Assembly: GCF_000224145.3 (NCBI RefSeq)
Contig: NW_004190354.1
Location: 1 to 64,000, forward strand
Reading direction: 5' to 3'
Length of the DNA stretch: 64,000 bases
Source of the DNA: Ciona intestinalis
Lineage: Eukaryota; Chordata; Ascidiacea; Phlebobranchia; Cionidae
The position numbers and the translations under genes are program-made. The notes beneath the pieces are model-generated. The model ran no database searches. It was given only the letters and a program-made list of their open reading frames with translations, and was not told where the DNA came from. Shown here one piece after another: positions 56,001-64,000 of this stretch (the first letter of the stretch is position 1; every line of letters starts with the position of its first letter).

Positions 56001-58583
56001 TTTTCTAATGTCTAGCTTAGGATCAATTGTCATTAAATACATAACAAACAAAACCAAATACTTTACTATGTTATATACAAAATACAATGTGCTGTATAGC
56101 AGTAATTTTGTCAAGCCAGAATTGTCCCATTACCTAGCACCGTATTATACATATATTAATATTCTGGTTAATTTTACAGTTGTTGTGCCTTGTCGCAACA
56201 TAACAACATCAACCTATTAATACCTTCTATTATTATTCATAGAGGCGCTACAATGCACCCCAGGGGAATTTATATGCAGAATATAGGAACAAATTTACTC
56301 GCTCTGTGTAACATACTGTTTGGCTTGTATGGGGTATAATGTGGCAATTAGAGTTGTCATGCCTACCTGCTGTATACTGTCTTGCCCACTATATATGCTG
56401 TATAGTAGTAAAGTTACCTCATATGCTCATAACACCATTAACTTATTACACCATCATCCCAGGTACGAGCATCACTGGTAGTATCTCTGGGTTGAGTGGA
56501 ACAGCTTGTACTTTGAGCACAAACAGGTGAGAAGAATGTTGATACTGCATAGATAGATACAAACATGGGGGTTTGATGTTGATAAAAGTATACATATGGG
56601 GGACGGGGGTTTTTTTCAGGGTTGAAAAAATGGGAGACTGCATTGATAGCAACATACTTCGGCTCTGCTTGTTTGTATAGCCCAGGGGTTCCCAAACTTA
56701 TTTTATCGCGGGCCAATATGTGAAATCATAATTATGCGTCGGGCAAGGTTTTCCTTGCTATATTGCCGACGCGACTTGTATTGGCCAAAATTTAAATCTC
56801 TTTTATGGAGTAAAACTGAGGTGTTAAAAGTTTAGTTAAAACATTATATCATTCCTGTTTTTAAAACTAACCTGCCACCCCATGAACCCCTAATGTTACA
56901 CCTATGTTCATACCCAGCCATCCCCAAATCAACCTTTAACTGAAGTGTAACAGAGTATTTATAGAAGGCTCCGTACCAATCTCTATTTTAGATATTGTGT
57001 CCCACATTACACTTATGGTTCCATTGTTATGTTTAAACAGAGAAACTCAGGAAACGGATCAACAATCTACCCATACACAAACATCTGTTGGGTCTGCTCA
57101 TAATTTCACAGCAGTTCAAGTAAGATATAGATACCTTGTTACTAGGGTAGTGTGGGTATGTGTGAATTACTATTTATATCCTCGTGGATTGGAACGTAGG
57201 CAACTAACATGGGCATACAGAATATACATATACCTGGAATCAAATATAATACCCTATGCTAAGTCACTATACATGCTTACCCTATGGCCTATACCACTTG
57301 TTTGGGCATGTATATAGTAACGGTGCTAATAACGCACAAATTAAATGTAATGACTTAAGCATATGGTCTGAAAAACACCCTGATTTTCCAAAATATTAGC
57401 GACTATTGATGGGAACTTTAGTGTATGGACAAGTTACACCACCATAGAATAAAATATTCATTATATTTTTATATACACAAGTATTCACATATTGTATTCC
57501 TTACCCAGGTCCACATGAATGATTCTGTGTCCGAGAAAAGTTCACAAAGTGTTGCCTCGTCCAACTTGGTATCGGAGACCAAGACCTCACATTATGGGAA
57601 ACCCATCGGTGCAAAGAGGAAAACCAAGCATGCTAAACGTAAGTGTGATTCATAGTGGCTATTATGATGTCATAGTTCATCATAAATATGCATTGTCATG
57701 CAGTGTATGAAAAAATTTTCAGTGTTAGTTGTGCTACTAATTTGCAAAAACTTTTTAAATAACAGTCTGACGACCATTTTACGATTGCATTATAACATAA
57801 TACACCAAGTGATACTAATTTTGCAGAAAATATATTTTAGTGTCCAACTAATCCTGTACCAAAGATATATTTCACCAATAACCAACATCATTGGTCTTAT
57901 ATTTAAATAGAACTTCTATTTTTATCCAAATAGCTAGGAACTGGCAAAACCTATAAATAAATAGTCTGCTCTCATTATGTTACAGCCAAAATAAATACAA
58001 TCAAACCCTAACATTCCAGGTTCCAGCAGTTCATCCAACAAACACCCCGTAGTTACCCCAACATGTGATGAAGCTCGTGGTGTCCCTCTGGTGGAGGAAG
58101 CGGTGCAACAACACCCACCACAAGGTGGTAGCAACGCACTAACCCAAACAAATGTGCTCACTATTGTAAACGAATGTGAAACGGTGGGTTTTATTGACAC
58201 TTTATAAAACTTGGATATTCCAGTATATTTTTATGGTTATAACAGTTTGCAACAGCATAACCCAGAGGTAATGGGTTCAAGGTTCGTCGCTGCTACTATT
58301 GGGTGTATGTGTCCCTGGGCAAAACACTAGATGACAATTGCTTCAACCCAGTGGTTATTAATAGGTGTATAAAACAGAACGCCTGTGTTATAACGATTGT
58401 CGTTGCCACGCCATGTGAGGATAAATAAGTTACATACATCAATTTAGTCAATATACTTTATTTAACACAACAATAATTTTCCAGATCCCTCCCAAGTCCA
58501 ACGAAGGTAGTATCAGTAGTTGTAACAGCAACAGTGCTCTCTTGTGCCACACAGTGGATGAAAACAAGGACACCCAAGTATAG
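41038..58583 (+). CDS. RNF19: RNF19-type RBR E3 ubiquitin ligase with two membrane helices (internal exons missing)
   Basis: Exons: 41038-41135, 43428-43558, 43890-43999; 46529-46693, 49423-49516; 52886-53048, 53649-53763, 54172-54387, 55530-55673, 56463-56526, 57041-57119, 57509-57638, 58020-58183 and 58485-58583. Within each group the phases agree. The first group encodes a basic N-terminus and the start of RING1 (ECPLCLVAQ). The second ends RING1 ([10 protein letters not shown]) and holds the IBR ([31 protein letters not shown]). The third has [20 protein letters not shown] and two membrane helices ([40 protein letters not shown]), then [15 protein letters not shown]. Its tail contains [11 protein letters not shown] as in vertebrate RNF19A/B. 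The middle of RING1 and all of RING2, which carries the catalytic Cys, are not visible. Phase jumps (0 to 2) at both places show that exons are missing, with N gaps in each interval (45059-45183, 50513-50637). RNF19 proteins sit in ER-type membranes and transfer ubiquitin via RING2. Confidence 0.9.
41494..42335. repeat. ~130-bp minisatellite (M130), about 6.5 units, RNF19 intron 1
   Basis: The unit contains taaaatctggggtgacattg, ttaaaatacagttacactca, gggaacctcattgattaatg, tggtgaatgcaatatacttt and ggctctgcttgtttgtatag. The array starts at the N gap 41369-41493, so it is probably longer. Diverged relics flank it from about 41140. Confidence 0.95.
44544..45058. repeat. Left copy of a 515-bp near-perfect direct duplication (other copy 45184-45697)
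   Basis: The two copies keep a constant 640-bp offset over almost the whole length and differ only by about two bases near the end (tattcaccacagggtattca against tattcacccagggtattcac). A 125-N gap separates them. This is probably one locus assembled twice. Confidence 0.8.
44618..44920 (-). other. Unassigned minus-strand open frame with a hydrophobic segment, in RNF19 intron
   Basis: About 100 codons open on the minus strand, repeated at 45258-45560 because of the duplication. It reads [13 protein letters not shown], then [13 protein letters not shown], then a polar stretch ([12 protein letters not shown]). A type II membrane anchor is imaginable, and a gt donor follows SLAAKHG. There is no family match I can recognise, and it may be chance. 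Confidence 0.15.
45184..45697. repeat. Right copy of the 515-bp duplication
   Basis: Begins at the right edge of the N gap at the same base pattern (gacctgggatgtacattacc) as 44544 and runs to cacccagagt, after which unique intron sequence continues. Confidence 0.8.
46285..46495. repeat. M98 units (two), forward
   Basis: ttatccacaaagttacatac begins the first, aagcggggacaagttgtatg lies in the second, and the array ends tgcgaggataagctacatc about 30 bp before the RNF19 exon at 46529. Confidence 0.85.
46694..48644. other. RNF19 intron, no further gene
   Basis: Mostly AT-rich. A fragment of the M97 unit is present near 46775. Moderately long open frames on both strands around 47043-47331 and 48087-48326 show no recognised domain. 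Confidence 0.45.
48645..49045. repeat. M130 minisatellite, about three units, in a second RNF19 intron
   Basis: Same unit as 41494-42335, same orientation, about 7 kb downstream in the same gene. The first unit is diverged (aatctgaggtgacattacta). Confidence 0.95.
49541..50026. repeat. M97 minisatellite, five units, reverse orientation
   Basis: attctatatgggtgaggtcc, tacagtgaggcacgccatgg and gacctgggatttagaccaga mark each unit. It begins about 25 bp after the RNF19 IBR exon donor. Confidence 0.95.
50638..51085. repeat. M97 minisatellite, about 4.6 units, forward orientation
   Basis: Starts at the right edge of the 125-N gap 50513-50637 with gaatagaatgttcatataca. Opposite in direction to the array at 49541-50026. 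The two could pair as a large inverted repeat flanking the gap. Confidence 0.95.
51903..52098. mobile_element. Full-length ~195-bp MITE in RNF19 intron
   Basis: tatagtagggtgggggagat at the left and tgtcccatcttaccccaccc at the right. Complete, well-preserved internal block, flanked by TATA on both sides. Confidence 0.85.
52395..52764. repeat. M97 minisatellite, about 3.8 units
   Basis: Forward units with the caactctggcctaaatccca variant, ending gaatagaaacagcactggca about 120 bp before the RNF19 exon at 52886. Confidence 0.95.
53165..53330 (+). mobile_element. SINE body and partial tail
   Basis: cttaacagcaattgctccaa, ctcagtggtcacaaatggct, ggtcaaccatacaac, then ttgtggtaactcgtaagctg. The tRNA-like head is absent. 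Confidence 0.7.
55232..55498. repeat. M98 array, about 2.7 reversed units
   Basis: Units marked by tatcctcgcatggcggggca, tatcctcgcttggcggggca and tatcctcacatggcggggca. It ends about 30 bp before the RNF19 exon at 55530. Confidence 0.9.
58240..58440 (+). mobile_element. tRNA-derived SINE with internal deletion
   Basis: B-box-like gggttcaaggttcgtcgctg, ggcaaaacactagatgacaa, ttgcttcaacccagtggtta, then directly ataggtgtataaaacagaac. The body-tail junction and half a tail unit are deleted. In the last intron of RNF19. Confidence 0.75.
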
Positions 58584-58928
58584 CTTGGTGGTGAGTATTG
58601 CGCAATAATTGACTTTATTGCGCAATACCCCTCAACATGCTCTTTCTTATGCAAACCTTGTTTGTAGCAGAAGTGTTGGCACAGTACTACTAGTAAAACT
58701 AGATAATTTATGTAAGATAACAATTTTTGAACTTTTTGCCAATATTTCAAACGTGTATATTATTTCTTTGCCTTCTGCGTATTGTGTATAAAACGTTCTT
58801 CTGTTTTTGTCCTTTATTTAAAAACATCTTAGAGGTACGACACCCGTAGACCTGGCTTTTGCTGGGTTGGTTAGGCGTTTATTTATTTCCTTCCGATTAA
58901 ATGAGATTACTGTTATGCCCCTGATTTA

Positions 58929-58934
58929 AATAAA
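58929..58934 (+). terminator. Candidate polyadenylation signal of RNF19
   Basis: AATAAA about 345 bp downstream of the stop codon at 58583. Confidence 0.4.
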
Positions 58935-58954
58935 CTTCATTGGAAATTATGTGT

Positions 58955-59130
58955 GTTTGTTTTATGCTCCTCATGCTCACTGTCGAGTTATAACATGGGT
59001 GTCTTCTTATACACCAGACACACATGGTGTATTCATACACCTCATGCTCACTGTCGAGTTATAACATGGGTGTCTTCTTATACACCAGACACACATGGTG
59101 TATTCATACACCTAATGCTCGCTGTCAAAT
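58955..59130. repeat. ~72-bp minisatellite, 2.4 units, opposite orientation to 36285-36475
   Basis: ctcatgctcactgtcgagtt, ataacatgggtgtcttctta and tacaccagacacacatggtg mark the unit. Two near-identical units and a partial one. Confidence 0.85.
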
Positions 59131-59817
59131 TGAGCGACGTGTATTTTATTTGTGAAGAACACAGCAGCAAAATAATAAATGTTTTGAAGATGTGAAGACT
59201 CCCCCAATAAATATGCGTATTTATATGATTTCTATGCTAAATTTAAAATTTGCTTTTCATCATGACGTTGCAGATTTTGCAGCGAAATTACAAAGATGAT
59301 TATGACGTATAAGAAGGTTCCACGGTAAAAAGATGACGTGCTATCACATGTTTTATGCGTATATAAGTGCAGCAAAAGTTGTAGCAATGTAATAGGCATG
59401 GTAGTAGCATGAAGGTGCTTGGTGAAAAATCTGTAGTGTTAAACGACAAAAGCGAGTAGACGAGCAAATTTTTACTAACGATCTGTCGATCTATCGGCAA
59501 ATATTACCCACGTAAGTAAAACCGTCTGCAATTAGTTTCAGTTGAAAGTAAATATCCCGTATTAAATGCAACTCCGTAATCTAATTTTCAGTACAGGTAA
59601 AAATCCTTTCTGACGTCATTAGACAATATACCGGTGCCGTGGCAGAATAGTTTGCATGTTTATAAAGCCAGGGGGAACGGGTTCAAGGCTCGATATTGCT
59701 ATTATGGGCGTAGAAATAAGTTACATTCATTCTTACGTAAGAGGTTCTTTACCAATGCATAAAACATTAATGTTTATAATGCAGATCATCAGTATTTAAA
59801 ATACTAATAATATAAAC
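59131..59817. other. Upstream region of the first MGST3 gene
   Basis: Contains a SINE head with truncated tail (about 59630-59735: ggtgccgtggcagaatagtt, gggttcaaggctcgatattg). A possible splice acceptor ends at 59784 (tataatgcag), 33 bases before the start codon. Confidence 0.5.
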
Positions 59818-60261
59818 ATGGTTGCCCCCATTGAGTTTTTACCTAATGAGTATGGCTATGTTATACTGTGTGTGTTCTATGCTATGTTTGTCACCATCCA
59901 CCTTGGTATAAATGTTGGTAAAGCAAGGAAGAAGTACAACGTACCCTACCCTAACATGTACAGTGAAAAGGAGAATATCTTTAACTGCATTCAACGTGCA
60001 CATCAGAATACACTGGAGCAATTACCCACGTTCCTTGTTTGCTTGCTGATGGTGGGGGTTGCTTACCCAAAGTACGCAGCTATTTGCGGCGCGGTGTATG
60101 TTACGTCAAGGTATAATTACGCGTGGGGTTACTACACGGGGGATCCTAAGAAGAGATTGAACGGCGAATATGGGGTTGCTGGCTTCCTTGGTTTAATGGT
60201 AGGGTTATTGTACGTTGGCATCAAACAACTTGGGTGCTGTGACATGTATCTGCCATTTTAA
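59818..60261 (+). CDS. MGST3: Microsomal glutathione S-transferase 3-like protein, copy 1 (intronless)
   Basis: A single uninterrupted 147-codon frame, close to the usual MGST3 length of about 150 aa, with start context aaacATGG. The MAPEG family signature FNCIQRAHQNTLEQLP is present at about residues 54-69. KARKKYNVPYPNMYS precedes it and YYTGDPKKRLNG follows at about residues 105-116. Four hydrophobic segments fit the four-helix MAPEG membrane fold: about 13-33, 67-83, 85-98 and 119-136. MGST3 conjugates glutathione to lipid peroxides and leukotriene precursors and reduces hydroperoxides in ER and outer mitochondrial membranes. The C-terminus (KQLGCCDMYLPF) keeps the Gly-Cys-Cys region. Vertebrate MGST3 genes have several introns, so an intronless copy suggests retroposition or intron loss. 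Confidence 0.92.
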   Translation: MVAPIEFLPNEYGYVILCVFYAMFVTIHLGINVGKARKKYNVPYPNMYSEKENIFNCIQRAHQNTLEQLPTFLVCLLMVGVAYPKYAAICGAVYVTSRYNYAWGYYTGDPKKRLNGEYGVAGFLGLMVGLLYVGIKQLGCCDMYLPF

Positions 60262-61099
60262 ACACTTGTAAGAACCAAGGACATTTCAAAAATTATTCAG
60301 ACTGGCAATCAAATTGTATCAATGCTTTCACCTTTTAATACTTTGGAATTAATCTTGTTTGAAAGAATATTTTAGTGTGCCAGAAAAGTCAATATTTACT
60401 TTCCATTAGGTGGCGCTATATTTTTATATTTGTCATTTTGGGGTGCAGCCAAAAACAACACAACATAAAAGTTACTAAAAGTGAAAATCTTCAATAAGAA
60501 CATTGAATAAGAATGTCCGTCAGTAGTTGTGAAGCAATTTTTAGAAGAACTAATTTTGTAGCTGTAGTTTCACTAATACTTCATGCTTATCCAGCGAAAG
60601 TTTCAGGATTTTAATTTCTTTACATTTTGAGCACACCGTGTTTTGTCCAATTTCATTTCAGTTTTTATTTTTGCAAAAATAGCACATTTTGTAATTCTAA
60701 TACAGTGATACTGTATCTCTATTAACCAAACCGAATTTCTTTACTGATGCCACGGCAATGTTTCTGTATGTATTGTAATAATGAGTGGGCATCTCCAAAT
60801 TTAATGTGGAGCAAAAACAATTTATTTCGCTATTTTCGCATTTAATAATCTGCAACTTAAATTGAAAAAAAAAACTTTTAAATTAATGTTTAAACTACTG
60901 TTATGCGAAATATGAATTGTATTAATATTATCAGGGTGTTAGTTTCGTATCGCTTGCAAATTGAAACATCTGTATAAGGTTTAGGAACATTACTTTATAA
61001 GTTATCGTAACATAGAAATTGGTATTACATTGTATTTGACTAATTGTTCAACTAACCATGCTGTATCATTTCTGCAGGTTGATTTAGAAACACTCAAAC
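60262..61099. other. Spacer between the two MGST3 copies
   Basis: AT-rich 3' UTR and promoter sequence with no recognised repeat. A good acceptor (tcatttctgcag, ending 61077) lies 22 bases before the second start codon and could be a 5' UTR or spliced-leader acceptor. Confidence 0.45.
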
Positions 61100-61539
61100 A
61101 TGGCCCCAATAGATTTTCTACCTAATGACTATGGTTATGTTATTTTATGCATCGTATATTCAATTATTATGAATATTTATCTCACCATGCAAGTTGGAAA
61201 TGCACGGAAGAAGTTTAAAGTGTCGTACCCTGATATGTATTCCAAGGATAGCAACTTATTCAACTGCATTCAACGAGCTCACCAGAATACATTGGAACAA
61301 CTTCCTCTCATCTATGTAGCTCTCGCAATAGTGGGTTGGCTTGCCCTAAATATGCAGCTATATGTGGTGCGATATACATTACATCGAGGTTCAGTTATGC
61401 TCGGGGTTACTACACTGGTGATCCTAAGAAGAGATTGAATGGTTCATACGGTTACATCGGCCAACTTGGTTTATTCCTTGGTCTGCTCTATGTTGGTTTC
61501 AAACAACTAGGATGTTGTGATGCTTACTTAGCATTCTAA
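61100..61539 (+). CDS. MGST3: MGST3-like protein, copy 2, with a one-base frameshift
   Basis: Starts MAPIDFLPNDYGYVILCIVY and keeps KARKKY-like NARKKFKVSYPDMYS and the signature FNCIQRAHQNTLEQLP. At about 61336-61340 the frame slips by one base. In copy 1 the matching stretch reads gtgggggttgcttac; here it reads gtgggttggcttgc. Downstream, the other frame continues CPKYAAICGAIYITSRFSYA, YYTGDPKKRLNG and KQLGCCDAYLAF with a stop at 61539. Both halves match copy 1 closely at the protein level, so the gene was functional until recently, or the slip is a sequence error in a G run. Intronless like copy 1, 840 bp downstream in the same direction, so a tandem duplicate. As written, the protein would lose its last two helices. 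Confidence 0.8.
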
Positions 61540-62449
61540 GATGAAACTTTATAAACATTATTTCCCTATGTGTCTTAATTAAACAAGCCTATTACTCTAT
61601 TACTCTATATCTTTTTAAACAAAATTCCTTTTTAAAATAATTTGCTATGTTTTTTATTAAAAAAAAACAATTTAGAATTCATTATTTCCTAATATGAAAC
61701 CTTTGTGTCTTAATCCAGTCTCTCTATCTCTATGTTAATTATATAACCAGTCTATATATTTTGTGATTTTGTTCACATCCGGTGTTTTTTTATTGATTTG
61801 GGAACATTTTGAAGTCGTAAGCCAGGGGTTGAGAAACACTTTGAAATCGTGACTAACTATATGTATTGTTCCAACCAATATCAAGTAAGCTGCCTATTAA
61901 TAATTAACATTCCAGCTTGTGCAACTTCCATGTTATATATTCACGAAGCAATCATAATGTATTGGAGCACAGCTTGTATCAGGATCACATGAAATGCTTT
62001 ACAATCAAATTTTCCATATGTGGCCTCGTGTAACAACCACGTTTATACTTGAATCAAACATAATGTTATCTGGTGAAACTGGATCATTAATTTTAATGAG
62101 ATCCAAAATGTATTTTCTTGTTAAATTTTCCCTAATATCCAAATTTTGTGCTGTATTCGGCTAATTCCTATAAGTTGGAAATGGAAATCTATAAAATGTC
62201 CACAATTTAAAGTATGTACAACTGTATTTGATCAATGTGATTAAAAAAGCAAAGATTTTCTTCTGTTTTTTTTCCACTTCCCAAATTAATGTTTTCTATT
62301 TTTTCTACATTTTAAAATCTTTTAAATGTCGATAATTGAACTTTAACTGATATTGTTAACGTTGAACTAATATTGGATGTTGCACTGATTCAAATATGAA
62401 GCTCTAATGAACATTTAAAACGTGGATAATTTGGTGGGTTTGTTGTCTG
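61540..62449. other. No gene seen
   Basis: AT-rich sequence downstream of the second MGST3 copy, without recognised repeats or supported exons. Confidence 0.5.
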
Positions 62450-62765
62450 GCGACGTGGCACAGTAGTTGGCGCCCCTTGTCTCTGACCGAACGGTTTGGG
62501 TCTTTAGACTTTAGGGCTCAATGCTACCATTGTGGGCGTATGTATCCTTGAGCAAAACACTTAACGGCAATTGTTTCAACCCAGGGGGCACTAATGGATT
62601 GACTGAATTGTCAGCGAAGCAGAAAACAATCACCACAAAGTTACATACGTGGTAACTTGTAATGGGTAGATGTGTATTAAGCAGAAAATCCGTGTTATAA
62701 CGACTGTCGTTGCCCCGCCATGCGTGGATGAATAAGTTACAATTATTCACACATATACATGTAGA
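62450..62765 (+). mobile_element. Full tRNA-derived SINE
   Basis: Head (ggcgacgtggcacagtagtt, tttagggctcaatgctacca), body (gagcaaaacacttaacggca, attgtttcaacccagggggc, gtcagcgaagcagaaaacaa) and one M98 tail unit ending gcgtggatgaataagttaca. Confidence 0.85.
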
Positions 62766-63054
62766 AACCCCCATATACAAATACAGGTTCACGCGTTATA
62801 ATTGCGACAACAACTTAATGATAACGTTGGGTTTGTTTATTATTAGTAGACAGGTTAGAACATGTACAGCAACAATAAAGAGAATTAACAGCAAAACGAC
62901 AGTCTTTAAACACGTACCAACAAATATAAAAACCGTCGATTGTGAAAGAATAATTTTGTATTTCCCACGCCCAGAGAATGACGTCACTGACCTACGACAT
63001 TTCTGGTTTTGGAAAATATAGTTGTTAATCTGTACGAATGCGGTAAGGAAGATC

Positions 63055-63165
63055 AAATAATCACCCGCAAAGTAACATACGTGGTAACTCGTACGCGGAC
63101 ACGAGGTGTTAAACCCGTGTGATAACGACTGCCGTTTTCCAGCCACGTGAGAAAAAAGTAAATTC
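63055..63165. repeat. Single M98 (SINE-tail) unit
   Basis: aataatcacccgcaaagtaa, gtggtaactcgtacgcggac, then a shortened tail missing the gaaacagaacac segment. Confidence 0.7.
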
Positions 63166-63306
63166 ATTTAAATTAATTAAACTGGCAAGAAAATTAACGA
63201 CAGAAGTTGTTAAAACACTTGATGTAACTTGTCAACACTTTAACAAGCGCCTAATTAGGCTTTAGGCGATTCTATTTAAAAAGAAAGCTATACAAACCAC
63301 AGCGTA

Positions 63307-63468
63307 ATGACGTTGTCAAGTGCTGCAACAATTGCTGCGACGTTTCCCGCAAGAAAAAGGAATGTTGGCCAAGAACGTTTCCTTTTACAGCTCGAGGCGA
63401 AACAAGGAAGTGGCGAGTGGTTATTACCAGAGTTACAACGTAGTTGGAAGTCCACAGATCCAATATAG
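63307..63468 (+). other. Short open frame in a GC-richer patch, unassigned
   Basis: An ATG-started frame of 53 codons (MTLSSAATIAATFPARKRNV and onward) ends at TAG 63468. The patch 63300-63500 is less AT-rich than its surroundings and is open in several frames on both strands. It may be a 5' exon or a mitochondrial-type leader, but nothing recognisable follows before the window ends. Confidence 0.15.
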
Positions 63469-64000
63469 CTGTATTGCTTTTCCTGCTGTACATGTAGTAT
63501 CATTGAATTGGATTGACAGTGGTTGTAAAGTAGTAGTATAAGCAGACCGTATTCAGAAGTTGTATTTATATGTTAATACTGCGTTGTAATTCAAAGTACG
63601 CGCGTTTCAACTGCATCACTAAGTCATATTAGCGAATGCATTTAAAGTACATAGTTATATAAGTGTGTATTCGTTTATTATGGCAACACTTATACAGATT
63701 TAGAATTAGACGATGCAAATCTAAAATTACAACTTTATTCCTGTATAAATAGAGGTTCAGTTTGAACTATATGCGCATAGCAATTGTACCGCTGAGTTAC
63801 TTTCATTAATGAGTAGATATTGTGTATAACTTTGCAGGCGTGTATATATATAGATATATAAGCATAACGAATTGTAGAAATTCGTTCATTGACAGTTTTC
63901 GCTATCAGGCTGTGACGTAGCGAGGTTTCTAATATGAACGTAATGTATGGAGCTTCGTATTTGACGTTTTTCCAATTTACACCAAGTATAAAGGATGATA

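Noticed and set aside
56438-56716. Minus-strand frames around the RNF19 exon 56463-56526
   Set aside because: The plus-strand exon is in phase with its neighbours; the minus-strand peptide has no recognisable content.
1-64000. Retroviral, LTR or Polinton-type element
   Set aside because: No LTR pairs and no polymerase, capsid, integrase or envelope motifs were noticed in either strand.

Overview
The window looks like a tunicate genome, most likely Ciona (C. intestinalis/robusta type). It is AT-rich eukaryotic DNA with short exons, compact introns and seven runs of N. Its genes have clear animal orthologues, and a few dispersed repeat families (a tRNA-derived SINE, a TA-flanked inverted-repeat MITE, several minisatellites) recur every few hundred bases. 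The species assignment is inference; no database was searched.

Layout. (1) 1-4.6 kb, minus strand: phase-matched exons of a secreted or membrane PAN/apple-domain protein that runs off the left edge. (2) 7.4-27.2 kb, plus strand: a tandem array of three related four-transmembrane MS4A/CD20-like genes. They share exon boundaries, a Tyr/Ser/Cys-rich loop and Pro/Gln-rich tails. The third lacks its TM4 exon in this assembly. (3) 28.6-33.7 kb, minus strand: a complete eight-exon zinc-dependent medium-chain alcohol dehydrogenase (370 aa); one of its exons is present twice because of an apparent haplotype duplication in the assembly. (4) 35.5-38.6 kb, minus strand: a TMEM86/lysoplasmalogenase-like gene interrupted by a 482-N gap whose edge carries what looks like cloning-vector polylinker. 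(5) 41.0-58.6 kb, plus strand: RNF19, an RBR E3 ubiquitin ligase. Its middle RING1 exon and its RING2 exon(s) are absent, and codon phase shows that they are missing rather than never present. (6) 59.8-61.5 kb, plus strand: two intronless tandem microsomal glutathione S-transferase 3 (MGST3) genes, the second with a one-base frameshift. (7) 61.5-64 kb: SINE copies and no convincing gene.

The genes do not form an evident shared pathway. TMEM86 and RNF19 are divergently arranged. Gene 3 of the MS4A-like array and the alcohol dehydrogenase converge. Two MS4A-like tails end in PPNY (PPxY) motifs, typical docking sites for WW-domain proteins.

The most informative signals beyond gene calls are: near-identity of exons 4-5 between MS4A-like genes 1 and 2 beside diverged exons 1-3 (gene conversion); a 98-bp minisatellite that is the amplified 3' tail of the SINE; and three near-identical duplications next to N gaps that look like unmerged haplotypes. 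I saw no retroviral or LTR element, no CRISPR array and no convincing functional tRNA.
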